Assembly (NCBI GenBank): GCA_012295275.1
Contig: CM022679.1
Coordinates: 2,069,616 to 2,083,615 of the forward strand
Length of the DNA: 14,000 bases
Origin: Chrysomallon squamiferum
Lineage: Eukaryota; Mollusca; Gastropoda; Neomphalida; Peltospiridae
Direction: 5' to 3'
Notes under the pieces: model-generated
What the model saw: only the letters and a program-made list of their open reading frames with translations
Database searches by the model: none
Told to the model about the DNA's origin: nothing
Position numbers and translations under genes: made by a program
Shown: in pieces, positions 1 through 9,095 of the stretch
Position numbering within the stretch: the first letter of the stretch is position 1
Layout: the number at the start of each line of letters is the position of its first letter

Positions 1-854
1 AATGAGAGAAGTATCAAATACTGATATGCAAACACACACATTTATCAGACCCTGTTTTCACAGTTTGTGACAATGCCTGAGTATTAAGTGTACATAAATC
101 ATACATCTATCAGTGACAATGAAGAAACATAAATCTCATTCTGCATCTTTAAATAAAAATAACACCTAGTAAAAGATGATTTTTCCATTTATCAGGCTTT
201 TCAAAAATATTTATTTTGATTAGGATATGTAGCAAGGTTGTTCAGGCCATGCCATTTAAAAATCTGGTTTTCAGGCTGGCCAATATTTGATTGACAGTTG
301 TTTCAAAAACTAATGCAGTTTGAGGTATGGCTGTTGAGTGATTTTCACTGGATAATGGTTACTGAATAATAACTATTAAATATTAATTCACATTTTCTGC
401 ACAGCAACAGTATATATCTTTTCTACAAGCGAAATAAAATTCCAGCAACTGTATGAAAGAAAACTGCACTGAAAATAAGGGAATTGAAATGTATTTGAAA
501 ACAAAGTATGAAATGATACAAAGCCACTTAACATGAAACAGAAATAAAAATATTTAAAATTAAAATTTTAAAACAAAAACATGCAAAGTCCAAATAGCAA
601 GGAATGTAAAGTATCTCAAAAACAAGTTTAAAAAATACTCTAAAAACAGAAGAAAAAAATAACTATACAAAATAAAAACATTCTAAAAAATAACAAAAAT
701 ATTTATAAAAACATGTTGTGAACCCCTGAAGTAAAGTGACTGTGTAACAACAAAACATCTCTATCAGTCTGTCTCAGGATTTATCTCAAGTAACGTATCA
801 CTTCCAAAGATTTTGAAGAAAATGTTACCAAATACTGTAGCTGGACAAAATGAT
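1..854. other. AT-rich non-coding stretch
   Basis: A-rich sequence with many short A runs, especially at 540-715. I see no exon with flanking splice sites, RNA gene or clear repeat. Confidence 0.6.
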
Positions 855-1040
855 GAAACTTCAGTGCTAGTTTTTATTACCAGTAACAATACTACTTCAG
901 TGCCGGTTTATTATTAGTAACAAGACTACTACAGATACAACTACTTCAGTGCTAGTTTTTATTACAAGTAACAATAATACCTCAGATACAATATTACTTC
1001 ATTGCCAGTTTTTGAGTTTATTACAGATGGCAGCAATAGT
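855..1040. repeat. Decayed tandem repeat, four copies of about 36-53 bp
   Basis: Copies start with ACTTCAGTGCTAG or close variants at 858, 894, 943 and 996. Each continues with TTTTTATTAC and AGTAACAA, and two carry an ACAGATACAA tail. Spacings are 36, 49 and 53, so internal deletions have occurred. A frame running through 949-1185 is a chance opening over this repeat and the following T runs. Confidence 0.75.
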
Positions 1041-1083
1041 AAACACAACAAAGCTGCATTGTACAATGGTTCTGTATGATATT

Positions 1084-1134
1084 TCTTTTTTTATTATTAT
1101 TATTATTTTTTTTTTTTATTTTTTTTTTTTTTTT
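1084..1134. repeat. ATT/poly-T simple repeat
   Basis: A T run passes into TTATTATTATTATT and then long T runs up to the GCC at 1135. Confidence 0.95.
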
Positions 1135-2205
1135 GCCAACATATTAGGAGACAACAAACTTCCATGTATATATAAAAATAAATAAAAATTATATAACAGA
1201 AACATACAAACAGCTGGATAACATCTGTGGATCAGGAACTTACATTTTGTAGGCTGGCATTACGTTCTACATGTTATACAGTTTTAACCAAGTGTGAAGA
1301 TAGTAATGTTATTTTTGTGATTTGTCTTAACTTAATTACACACACAGTTCACTGATGTCTTATCAAAAATGCCTGGATTTGTACATGTTTTCCATTTTGG
1401 AAGTATGTGGATCTGGAAATACAAGGAAATAGTTGTAGAAGAAATTTAAACAGAAAACCCAGTCTTATTTGAAAGCACAACTTTTACTCCCCACTCACAC
1501 AGGTTTTTATGGAATATTATAAATAATTATACATGTGATATAAAGTGTATAAACTATCTAAGTTTACAAAACAAAACTATATCACCATATCAACTGCTGA
1601 AACAGAATTCAGAATTTCAGAATTTTAATAAGGGGTCCTCAAATTGTAATTTATTGTGTGACTACAAGTTTTATTTGTCCAACCCATAAATCACAGCTAT
1701 GGACAAGGATGTATCTGTTAATAAATCACAGACTCTACAACAGAACATTTACTGCTATTTTAATGCAGACATGTGACTCTAACTAGTTACATTCCAAACC
1801 ACAGTTACTTCAAGAGTTCACACTTTATGTAAAACATAGTAAAAAAAAAAAGTATGCAGTAACAAATGGTTCATACTTAACAGGTTCTACAAGAGAAACA
1901 AAAACTAATACTCTATGTTGAATGGACATCAGTAGAAAATATTTAATTTCTGACATTTGTGTTGGGGTAAACATAAAACAAATTCTCTACCTGCTGAGTT
2001 GAATGTGTTTTTTGTCTTTGATAAGCAGGTGAATTTATACTTGAGATCAAAGTTATCATGCACACAAATGGAATGCCTAAATGATAATCTCGAAACTTCA
2101 GGGTTACAAAATATGAAAATAATATCAAGGTATTTTAAAGAAATACTAGTTTCATCACAAAAAAAAAAAAATAAAACTGATAAAACATCCCATATCCAAA
2201 AGAAA
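1135..2205. other. Non-coding stretch, no gene seen
   Basis: AT-rich unique-looking sequence. Short open frames on either strand at 1943-2241 overlap one another, lack domain character and end in simple repeat, so I treat them as chance. A-rich runs occur near 1841 and 2158. Confidence 0.55.
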
Positions 2206-2210
2206 ATATC

Positions 2211-2330
2211 AGTAATAATAATAATAAAATTAACATATTAATAATAATACAACATTAATAATAACAATATTATTATTATTATTATTATTATTTATTAATT
2301 AATACTATTTTATTATTGTTGAATCCAGTT
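2211..2330. repeat. AAT/TTA trinucleotide repeat with inverted arms
   Basis: AATAATAATAATA-type runs (2213-2266) are followed by TTATTATTATTATTATTATT (2269-2292). The opposed arms could fold into a long AT hairpin. Confidence 0.9.
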
Positions 2331-3104
2331 ATGCCAATCATTAAAGTATTAATACTATTATCAAGGACTTGATCAGAAATAAGTGTAAAATGTATTATCT
2401 TCACTTGATAAACATATCTATACAAGTATTAATTAAAACTCTTCTTAATGAACAATCAGACATATTTGATATTCTCAAAATATTTTATGCAATAAGAAAT
2501 ATTTTATGTAGTAGCAGTAGTAACTGTAACAATAATAATGGTAGTAGTAAAACTGAGATATTATCTACTTATTTAAAACATTTGGAATTTTAGAATTTAA
2601 TTTCTTGACAGAAATATGTGTGTGTGTGTGTTTGTGTGTGTCTTTTGTTCTGTTGTTTGTTTTTTATCTTCCATTATCAAGGGTTTTCATAAAATGAGGA
2701 AAAGAGAGAGGATATACTGACCAAATAGTTAAACAAAATAACACTAAATTACAGAGTAGTCTGTTATTGTTAAAAACATCAAGCTGTGCTTGCACATTAT
2801 GGCTGTATTAAGCACTGTTTATGAAAAAAACATTGTTAATAACATATATCTTATCATAAACAAAAAAATAGCTCTAACTACAAACAAGATTAAATAAGAT
2901 TTAAAATAATAATAATAATTGGGAAAAAAATAACAAAGAAATGAATCCTTTAAATTCTTGCTTTCAAAGCTCTGGATTAATGATTCTATCAGCATATTCA
3001 GTTACAGATTTGTCTGTAAAATTGTTTATTATAAACCCAACTAGACAAACTAAGAAAACTAAACACTTCTTTTTATATAAGAAACTTTACATGTATTATA
3101 AACT
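2331..3104. other. Non-coding stretch with a short GT repeat
   Basis: AT-rich sequence with an interrupted GT run at 2617-2641 and a few AAT/AGT triplets at 2513-2550. The 74-codon open frame at 2369-2593 is low-complexity and has no recognisable domain. No gene supported. Confidence 0.55.
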
Positions 3105-3295
3105 ATGAATACATATGTATGTATCTATGTATACATGTGTATGTGTGGGGTGTGTGTGTGTGTATTTATATATATATGTATGCATATATATATATATATA
3201 TATATAAACACACACACACACATATATATAGATATAGATATACACACAGATATGTATATAGATACACACACGTATATGTGTGTATGTATATAATG
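3105..3295. repeat. Compound GT/TA/CA/GATA microsatellite
   Basis: ATGTATGT, then a GT run (3151-3164), a TA run either side of TATGCATA (3167-3205), a CA run (3207-3221) and GATATA/CACACA stretches. Two overlapping open frames here encode only Tyr/Ile/Thr/His/Cys runs and are artefacts of the repeat. Confidence 0.95.
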
Positions 3296-3853
3296 GTTAT
3301 AATGAGTGTTTATATTAAGATATGTATATAAAATTGATTAATAGTGTCCTATGGACATTTTGATGACTAAATTAAAATGTAGGAGTATTTTGGTTGCAAA
3401 GATTGACCTCTTGTTTTGATTATATACTAGTAAATGCTAAACATCATTTTTCACTCTAATTTTAATCTGAAACAAAATCATACCTGTGACTTTAACAGCA
3501 AATAAAATAACACACATTACAAAACACGAGTTTCAAAAACACTGTAAAATGTACAAAAATAAATTCATAAATGTGAAAGACTAGTTTATCAAAATGTGAA
3601 CATATCTATAAATATTCATCAGCTATAAATATTAATTAGATAATAAAAATAAAAAAAAAAGACCAAGAATTACATAATACCATCATGTATTTGTAAACAC
3701 ATCTTTAAATGGCCATGGACTTTGACAGTTTAATGTAAAATTACTTGTAGTGTCTTGTAAAGTTCACAAATTATATATTAATAATGTTAGTATCTGATCT
3801 AAATATATCCAGATATTTTATTCAATACACTTAAATATAATTATGCATATTGT
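3296..3853. other. AT-rich non-coding stretch, nothing supported
   Basis: No open frame, repeat array or splice-flanked segment of note; 10 As at about 3651-3660. Confidence 0.5.
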
Positions 3854-3881
3854 AATATATATATATATATTTATATATATA
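3854..3881. repeat. TA dinucleotide repeat
   Basis: An ATATAT run interrupted once by TTTATATA. Confidence 0.95.
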
Positions 3882-3896
3882 AAACCAAGAAGGGAT

Positions 3897-4200
3897 CGTG
3901 TTCTTGTGTGGGGTGGGGATTTGCGCATGTTGCATATTTATACATGTAGGTATGTTTGCATGTTCATGCAAGTAGGAAGGTAAGCAGGTTTATATGTAAA
4001 ATATAGATGTGTCTGTATGTATGTGTGTGTATGTGTGTAGATGTAGAGGTAGGCAGATAGGCTGACAGAAATTTGTATCTGTATAAGAATGAAGTAGAAT
4101 GGAGGTAGGTAATTACATTGGTAAGTGTGAGTAAGTTAGGGTGTCTGTCTGTCTGTATGTATGTATTCATGTAAAGATGCTGGTATACAGATGACAAGGT
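3897..4200. repeat. Degenerate TATG/TGTG/GTCT-rich simple repeat
   Basis: The plus strand is rich in TG, with TGTATGTATGTGTGTG (about 4013-4030) and GTCTGTCTGTCTGTATGTATGTA (about 4142-4165) separated by decayed TG/AGG sequence. The minus-strand 77-codon frame at 3964-4197 is a product of this low complexity, not a gene. Confidence 0.8.
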
Positions 4201-4202
4201 AA

Positions 4203-4228
4203 ATTCTAATTAATATAAAAATTAGAAT
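4203..4228. repeat. Small perfect inverted repeat
   Basis: ATTCTAATT (4203-4211) and AATTAGAAT (4220-4228) are exact reverse complements around an 8-bp AT loop. In DNA this AT-rich it may be chance. Confidence 0.6.
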
Positions 4229-4800
4229 ATTTATCAGAATCCCCATAAGTAAATGTTAGAAATATAATAAAATAGACCCTCCCACAAAAAAATAAAAGTC
4301 TAAATTTGATAAAAATCGAACATCAATTCTTTAAACAATAAACATGCATATATAATATCATAAATAATCAAAATAATTTTACATTAATTTTTTAATTATC
4401 TTTCTTTTTTCTTTTCTTTTTTAAGTTAAGAACAGTGATATGAAATATTTGTAAAATACTTTTAACTTTCAAATCAGAAATTTTCTAAATACAAAAACAA
4501 AATGTTTGTTTTTAAAACACTTCTGTTATTTTGCGGAATCTGACTTTGTTTTCTCGTGCAATCAGAAGTGCTTGCATCCCATTTGTAAACTTGCTCATGC
4601 TAAGATTCTACGTTGCTATGTAACAATAACAATTGAAAATAAATAAAAAATGAAAAATGAAAAAAGAAAAGGCTGAGATCCAGACAAACATTTTCGCATA
4701 TTAATGTCCAGAACAAAATATCACATGTAATTTGCAACACAGTATACTCTGGTGATATCAGCGTGTACCTGTGTTGGTGCAAACATACAGTTCATACTTT
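4229..4800. other. AT-rich non-coding stretch, no gene seen
   Basis: Contains TTTCTTTT-type pyrimidine tracts at 4400-4424 and A-rich sequence at 4640-4670. The minus-strand 60-codon frame at 4600-4782 is Phe/Leu-rich from the A/T runs and has no domain. Confidence 0.5.
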
Positions 4801-4829
4801 TCCTGTACTTCCCAGATATTCTATTAAAT

Positions 4830-5395
4830 AACAACCTTTGCAAATAACAAAGAATGATAACAACACATTCAGTAAAAACTCATGATGTTCACATTTTCCT
4901 TCTCTTTTCTAAATTTATCATGTCAGCCTTAACACTTTTTCTCTACTTATAAAATCTCTGCTTTACATAGACATGAACATTTGCAAATAATAAAGTATGA
5001 CAATATGGATACTGTTGTATCCTTTTTTTCATCTTTTTTTTTTTTATAAATCTTTGTCTTAAACATACATCAATTTTTTCTGATAATAAAGGATGGCAGT
5101 CTGTGAAGATTCATAATGGGTGACATTTTTGTTTTTTAATTTATGTATTTTTTTCCTTAGATACCAAACTTTGTTCATAATAAAGTATGACAGCAACAGT
5201 GTGTAAAAATTCAAAATTGTCAATTTTCTTTTTTTGGGGGGATGATTTGTGATGTCAGGCCTTTATAAATATATATATATATATATACATGTGCCAGTGT
5301 CTGCATGGTCTTGTTTCATTATATTCAACACTTTATTATTAACAAAGGTTGAGTAATAAGGAAATAAAAACTCATTGAACAATCACATGGAAGCA
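4830..5395. repeat. Decayed tandem repeat with AATAAAGTATGACA core
   Basis: Related cores occur at 4843 (AATAACAAAGAATGATA), 4986 (AATAATAAAGTATGACA), 5082 (GATAATAAAGGATGGCA), 5176 (CATAATAAAGTATGACA) and about 5335 (weak). Several are followed by a TGTAAAAACTCATAATGTTCACATTTT-like tail with variations. Spacing is 143, 96, 94 and about 159, so the units are diverged and carry indels. A TA run at 5269-5286 interrupts the array. Confidence 0.65.
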
Positions 5396-5552
5396 TAGTA
5401 AATGTATTGTGAATGTTAGCACCATCACAGGTACAATAAAAAAAGTTAACAATCTAAGCATATTACAGTAACATTATTATCATCTTTGTTAAAGTTAGTG
5501 CCCATTTTCTCAACCTTCTCTGCTTACTTTAGATTTATAGAGGGTTTTTTCA

Positions 5553-5830
5553 CTCTTGTCGCAGCCTATTTCAGACTTCACAGCATTTTATAGACTTCTC
5601 ACAGCTTATTTTAAATCTTCACAGCTTTACTTGAAATGTTTCAGCCTATTTCAGACTTTTAACAGAATATTGTAGACTTCTGCAGCTTTTTTTCTAAATT
5701 TCAAATTTCACAGCCTCATTCTGACTTGTCACATTATATTACAGATTTCTGAAACTTATTTTAGCTGTTTTCAGCTTAATTTCAAACATGTCACAGCTTA
5801 CTTCAGATATTTACAGACGTGTTACAGCTG
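5553..5830. repeat. Decayed 20-23 bp tandem repeat, about 12 copies
   Basis: The consensus is roughly CTTCTCACAGCTTATTTCAG. Copies include CGCAGCCTATTTCAGA (from about 5560), CACAGCATTTTATAGA, CACAGCTTATTTTAAAT, CACAGCTTTACTTGAAAT, TCAGCCTATTTCAGA, CACAGCCTCATTCTGA and CACAGCTTACTTCAGAT. They are diverged but in register. The array lies in the presumed 3' UTR or downstream flank of the minus-strand gene. Confidence 0.75.
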
Positions 5831-6109
5831 ACAATGATGTAGTTATCCACAACTGTAAATCATTATTTGTAAAGAATGGACAACTCTGCTTTGATCCTTT
5901 CCACTCAAGTAAACTCTGACAAAGTTTAAACTTGAACCCCACAAAAGTCTCCAAATAGCACTGAATTAATTTCCTCCACAATTTGCAGAGCACTAGCACT
6001 TTGAGTTCTAGGTGTGGTGCTGAGTATTTGAGTAAGTAAAAAACAAAAAAAAACAACAACATGAGGCTGCAACATTAACTAAACAATTTTTTAAATTTGT
6101 GTTCAACAA

Positions 6110-6112
<3 letters not shown>

Positions 6113-6157
<45 letters not shown>
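6113..6157. repeat. 45-nt T run (poly-A on the transcribed strand)
   Basis: An uninterrupted T homopolymer on the plus strand about 170-215 nt beyond the stop codon of the minus-strand gene. Confidence 0.97.
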
Positions 6158-6159
<2 letters not shown>

Positions 6160-6328
6160 ATGTGCCTATGACAGTTTATATATATTTACATTTAATCCAG
6201 GCCAAACTAAAGAATTCATTTCTGTTTTGTATTATAGCGTCTCATACTCTCTCCACTTTTCCACTACATTATCCAAAGATTTGTTTTGTGAATTGCCTTT
6301 GAGTTTGGATTAGAATCTGCGAGTGTGT

Positions 6329-6530
6329 TTACTCGGGCCCATCCCAGGGAGCCACAATGTTAGTCTTTGTGGGAACAGTCAGAGCCAAGCAGGTCGGTGC
6401 ATCTCCTTTAGAAGTCTCGCCAAAGTTTACAGAAAGGTGCCTGGGAACTTCGAGTTGCTTGCTCTTGCGCGGACTTTCTGCTTTTGACTTCCGATTCATC
6501 AGCGGAGATGAAGACTCACTAGAAATATAC
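6329..6530 (-). CDS. Terminal coding exon of an unidentified protein, ends in TAA
   Basis: On the minus strand an acceptor (ATTATTTTAG) precedes the exon at 6530. The first base G completes a codon begun in the preceding exon; 66 codons and a TAA stop at 6331-6329 follow. The patch is visibly more GC-rich and less repetitive than its surroundings. The peptide is hydrophilic: it begins YISSESSSPLMNRKSK, has a proline-directed SPRK site near residue 19, a middle segment LEVPRHLSVNFGETSK, and ends NIVAPWDGPE. It has no membrane segment, zinc-binding pattern or recognisable fold and is probably a disordered C-terminal tail. The last residues do not match a class I PDZ ligand. The phase agrees with both upstream exons, which is strong evidence that it is real. 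An open frame on the opposite strand over 6357-6539 is a shadow of this exon. I do not recognise the family. Confidence 0.8.
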
Positions 6531-7777
6531 CTAAAATAATTAGCAGACGTGACAAGAAAACAACAGTAAAGAAAATAAACGACAAAAATAAAGAAAGAAT
6601 GACAGAAAACAAGAATAGAAATTACAGCATAAAAACCAAAAACTGGATAATGTCAAAAAAAAAAAAAAAGAAAAGAACATTTTTTCTTTTTTACTTTTTG
6701 TATTATTTTTTTTTTCTTTTAAAAAATACAATAAATAAAACCTAGAAAAATGGCAGAAAATAAAGGGAAAGGAAAAAACGAAGAATAAAGAACAAAATAA
6801 TAAAAATGAAATGAAGGAAAAAGAAACGTGAAAAGATCAACAACTACAAGACAAAAGTTTCACTGATGAGATAAATGCTTGTAAACATGGGAAAACAAAG
6901 TAAACATCTGTTGTTGTAGTGCAAGAAGAACATCCTAAAAGTTTATTGTACATGTTGACAAAAACCCAACTGTTGATTTTAAACATTTTTATATACCTAA
7001 AAAGAAATATCTACATGACTTCCAGTAACTAATTAGATTCTGAAACAAAGCTGCATGAAAAAACCCAGCTTTTTATTTGATATCAGTAACAGAACTCATC
7101 CTCACACTCTGCATTACATCCTCGAAGTACATTCTCTCACCTGTAATCTATGTTAATAAATACAAGTTTAAATATGTTCAATATCCAACCTGTACACAAG
7201 ATGTGATAAGAAAGATTTAAAAAAAAAAAACAAGAAGCTATGAAATGATCAGTATGTTTTGTTTTAAATTTTAATATAAATATATATATCTGTATGTATA
7301 AACTGAGAAAGTCTAAACACTTCTAAATCGTACAATCTAAATCTTGATAAAATAAGTTGGGGTTTAACAGACTAGGGTTTTGTCGTGGATATTTTGTGCG
7401 GTGATTCTTACTTAACATATTTTGTTCCAACTAACAGATCCTTATGTGAATGACATAGCTGCAGAAATCATCCAACCAACATCAATATAGCACACAAAAA
7501 ACAAAATACAACAACACAGTGTTTACTGAAGATAAGCATAATACAAGTGATACAAACAGAATGATTAACATTTAACATGAAAACAACACAGACATAAGAA
7601 GTGGAGATAAATAGGTGCAAAGAAGTAAAAAAGAAAACGTCTGACAGATGTTTATACTGAACAGACAGAAAGACAGGTAGAGCTTTGAAAAGGTAAGGTT
7701 AAATGGGACACAGAATAGCTTGATTAACTTATATTAAACAATAAACAAATAAACAAATGAGTTAACGAATAGATATT

Positions 7778-8912
7778 CACCAGCTCAACAAGACAGGTTG
7801 AGTAGTTACTCAGAAAGTGAATATTACCAGTTCAACAAGAGAGTGGGGGTTGAGTAGGTTACACAGAAAGATATTACCTGATCAACAAGACAGGGGTTGG
7901 GTAGGTTACACAGAAAGATAATACCTGATCAACAAGACAGGGGTTGGTAGGTTACACAGAAAGATAATATTACCTGATCAACAAGACAGGGGTTGGGTAG
8001 GTTACACAGAAAGATAATATTACCTGATCAACAAGACAGGGGTTGGGTAGGTTACACAGAAAGATATTACCTGATCAACAAGACAGGGGTTGAGTAGGTT
8101 ACACAGAAAGATAATATTACCTGATCAACAAGACAGGGGTTGGGTAGGTTACACAGAAAGATAATATTACCTGATCAACAAGACAGGGGTTGGGTAGGTT
8201 ACACAGAAAGATAATATTACCTGATCAACAAGACAGGGGTTGGGAGGTTACACAGAAAGATATTATTACCTGATCAACAAGACAGGGGTTGAGTAGGTTA
8301 CACAGAAAGATAATATTACCTGATCAACAAGACAGGGGTTGGGTAGGTTACACAGAAAGATATTACCTGATCAACAAGACAGGGGTTGGGTAGGTTACAC
8401 AGAAAGATATTACCTGATCAACAAGACAGGGATTGGGTAGGTTACACAGAAAGATATTATTACCTGATCAACAAGACAGGGGTTGGGTAGGTTACACAGA
8501 AAGATATTACCTGATCAACAAGACAGGGATTGGGTAGGTTACACAGAAAGATATTATTACCTGATCAACAAGACAGGGGTTGGGTAGGTTACACAGAAAG
8601 ATATTACCTGATCAACAAGACAGGGGTTGGGTAGGTTACACAGAAAGATAATATTACCTGATCAACAAGACAGGGGTTGGGTAGGTTACACAGAAAGATA
8701 TTACCTGATCAACAAGACAGGGGTTGGGTAGGTTACACAGAAAGATATTACCTGATCAACAAGACAGGGGTTGAGTAGGCTACACAGAAAGATATTATCT
8801 GATCAACAAGACAGGGATTGGGTAGGTTACACAGAAAAAGAATATTACCAGATCAACTAACTATGGTTTTGGTATGTTACATAAAACAAGAATATTACCA
8901 TCTCAACAACAT
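7778..8912. repeat. Minisatellite, about 24 copies of a 47/50-bp unit
   Basis: A unit with the core CTGATCAACAAGACAGGGG, then TTGGGTAGGTTACACAGAAAG and a variable GATATTA or GATAATATTA junction, repeats in tandem. Counting the TCAACA landmark gives starts at 7785, 7832, 7882, 7929, 7978, 8028, 8075, 8125, 8175, 8225, 8274, 8324, 8371, 8418, 8468, 8515, 8565, 8612, 8662, 8709, 8756, 8803, 8853 and 8903. Spacing is almost always 47 or 50, twice 49. Central copies are nearly identical, while the first two and last two are diverged, as expected for an array that grows and homogenises in its middle. It lies in the last intron of the minus-strand gene. No open frame runs through it and it is not a CRISPR array, because there are no unique spacers. 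Confidence 0.97.
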
Positions 8913-8924
8913 GGAGGATGGGGT

Positions 8925-9050
8925 CAGTACAGAGAAGACCTGAATTTTTGTGATTGCAAACAAAGAAGTGGGTTGGGGTGAAGAACAGTGCTAAGGAAAG
9001 GCTGTGCAAGAACAGAGACTGAGGAAGACATGATGGTTACCAATGGTTAC
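8925..9050 (-). promoter_or_regulatory. Pyrimidine-rich flank downstream of the microexon
   Basis: Read on the minus strand, this segment directly after the microexon donor is rich in C and T, with blocks such as CTTCCTCAGTCTCTGTTCTT and CCCCAACCCACTTCTTTG. Such tracts can bind PTB-type splicing regulators near alternative exons (family knowledge). The role here is inferred from position only. Confidence 0.25.
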
Positions 9051-9056
9051 ACTCAC

Positions 9057-9095
9057 CAGCGAGTTAAACTAGAATCCGAGGAATTCTGTTCTTTT
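9057..9095 (-). CDS. 39-nt in-phase microexon, likely alternative cassette
   Basis: On the minus strand a pyrimidine-rich tract ending TTTGTTTTAG stops at 9096, and a strong donor CTG|GTGAGTG begins at 9056. The 39 nt between them are open in the needed frame. They supply one base to finish an Arg codon begun by the 162-nt exon, then twelve codons reading KEQNSSDSSLTR, then TG, which becomes TGG (Trp) with the first G of the terminal exon. Inclusion or skipping both keep the frame: skipping gives AG+G (Arg) followed directly by YISSE. The insert is short, polar and Ser-rich, with an acidic SSDSS cluster that could be a casein-kinase-2-type site (inference). The unit is too short for gene finders that need long open frames. 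The main doubt is that no transcript is available here. Confidence 0.65.

Larger units (their letters stand above)
5300..6328 (-). other. Probable 3' UTR or downstream flank of the minus-strand gene
   Basis: This follows the TAA stop. On the minus strand an ATTAAA (6196-6191), a known variant poly(A) signal, lies 33 nt before a genomic run of 45 As (6157-6113). An AATAAA lies near 5337-5332, about 1 kb past the stop. Either could mark a transcript end, but such AT-rich DNA produces these hexamers by chance, so the boundary is a guess. The region also contains the decayed 20-23 bp repeat at 5553-5830. Confidence 0.35.
6531..9056 (-). other. Intron between the microexon and terminal exon (2,526 nt)
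   Basis: It begins with GTGAGTG at 9056 and ends with TTTTAG at 6531. It holds the 47/50-bp minisatellite (7778-8912). The 6541-7777 part is simple A- or T-rich sequence with short homopolymers, including 15 As at 6655-6669, and shows no exon or gene I can support. If the microexon is skipped, the intron extends to 10074. Confidence 0.65.

Noticed and set aside
949-1185. 78-codon plus-strand open frame
   Set aside because: It crosses a decayed tandem repeat and long T/ATT runs, giving Ile/Phe strings. No domain, splice context or start context supports a gene.
1943-2241. Overlapping open frames on both strands
   Set aside because: They occupy the same DNA, have no domain features and end in AAT repeats; AT-rich DNA gives frames this short by chance.
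3105-3331. Two plus-strand frames rich in Tyr, Ile, Cys and His
   Set aside because: Pure translations of GT/TA/CA microsatellite; both frames stay open only because of the repeat.
4986-5190. AATAAA-containing repeats as plus-strand poly(A) signals
   Set aside because: The hexamer-like AATAAAG is part of a decayed repeat unit, and there is no plus-strand gene upstream to terminate.
5811-6062. 83-codon minus-strand frame
   Set aside because: It lies downstream of the gene's stop codon, has no acceptor joining it in phase, no recognisable domain, and ends in the decayed repeat. Probably 3' flank sequence open by chance.
6099-6302. 67-codon plus-strand frame with a poly-Phe run
   Set aside because: The Phe run is the 45-nt T homopolymer; nothing else suggests coding.
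6357-6539. 60-codon plus-strand frame in a GC-richer patch
   Set aside because: It is antisense to the terminal exon, whose acceptor, phase and stop are all consistent on the minus strand.
7778-8912. CRISPR-like array
   Set aside because: The DNA between repeat cores is itself repeated, so there are no unique spacers, and the setting is a eukaryotic intron. It is a minisatellite.
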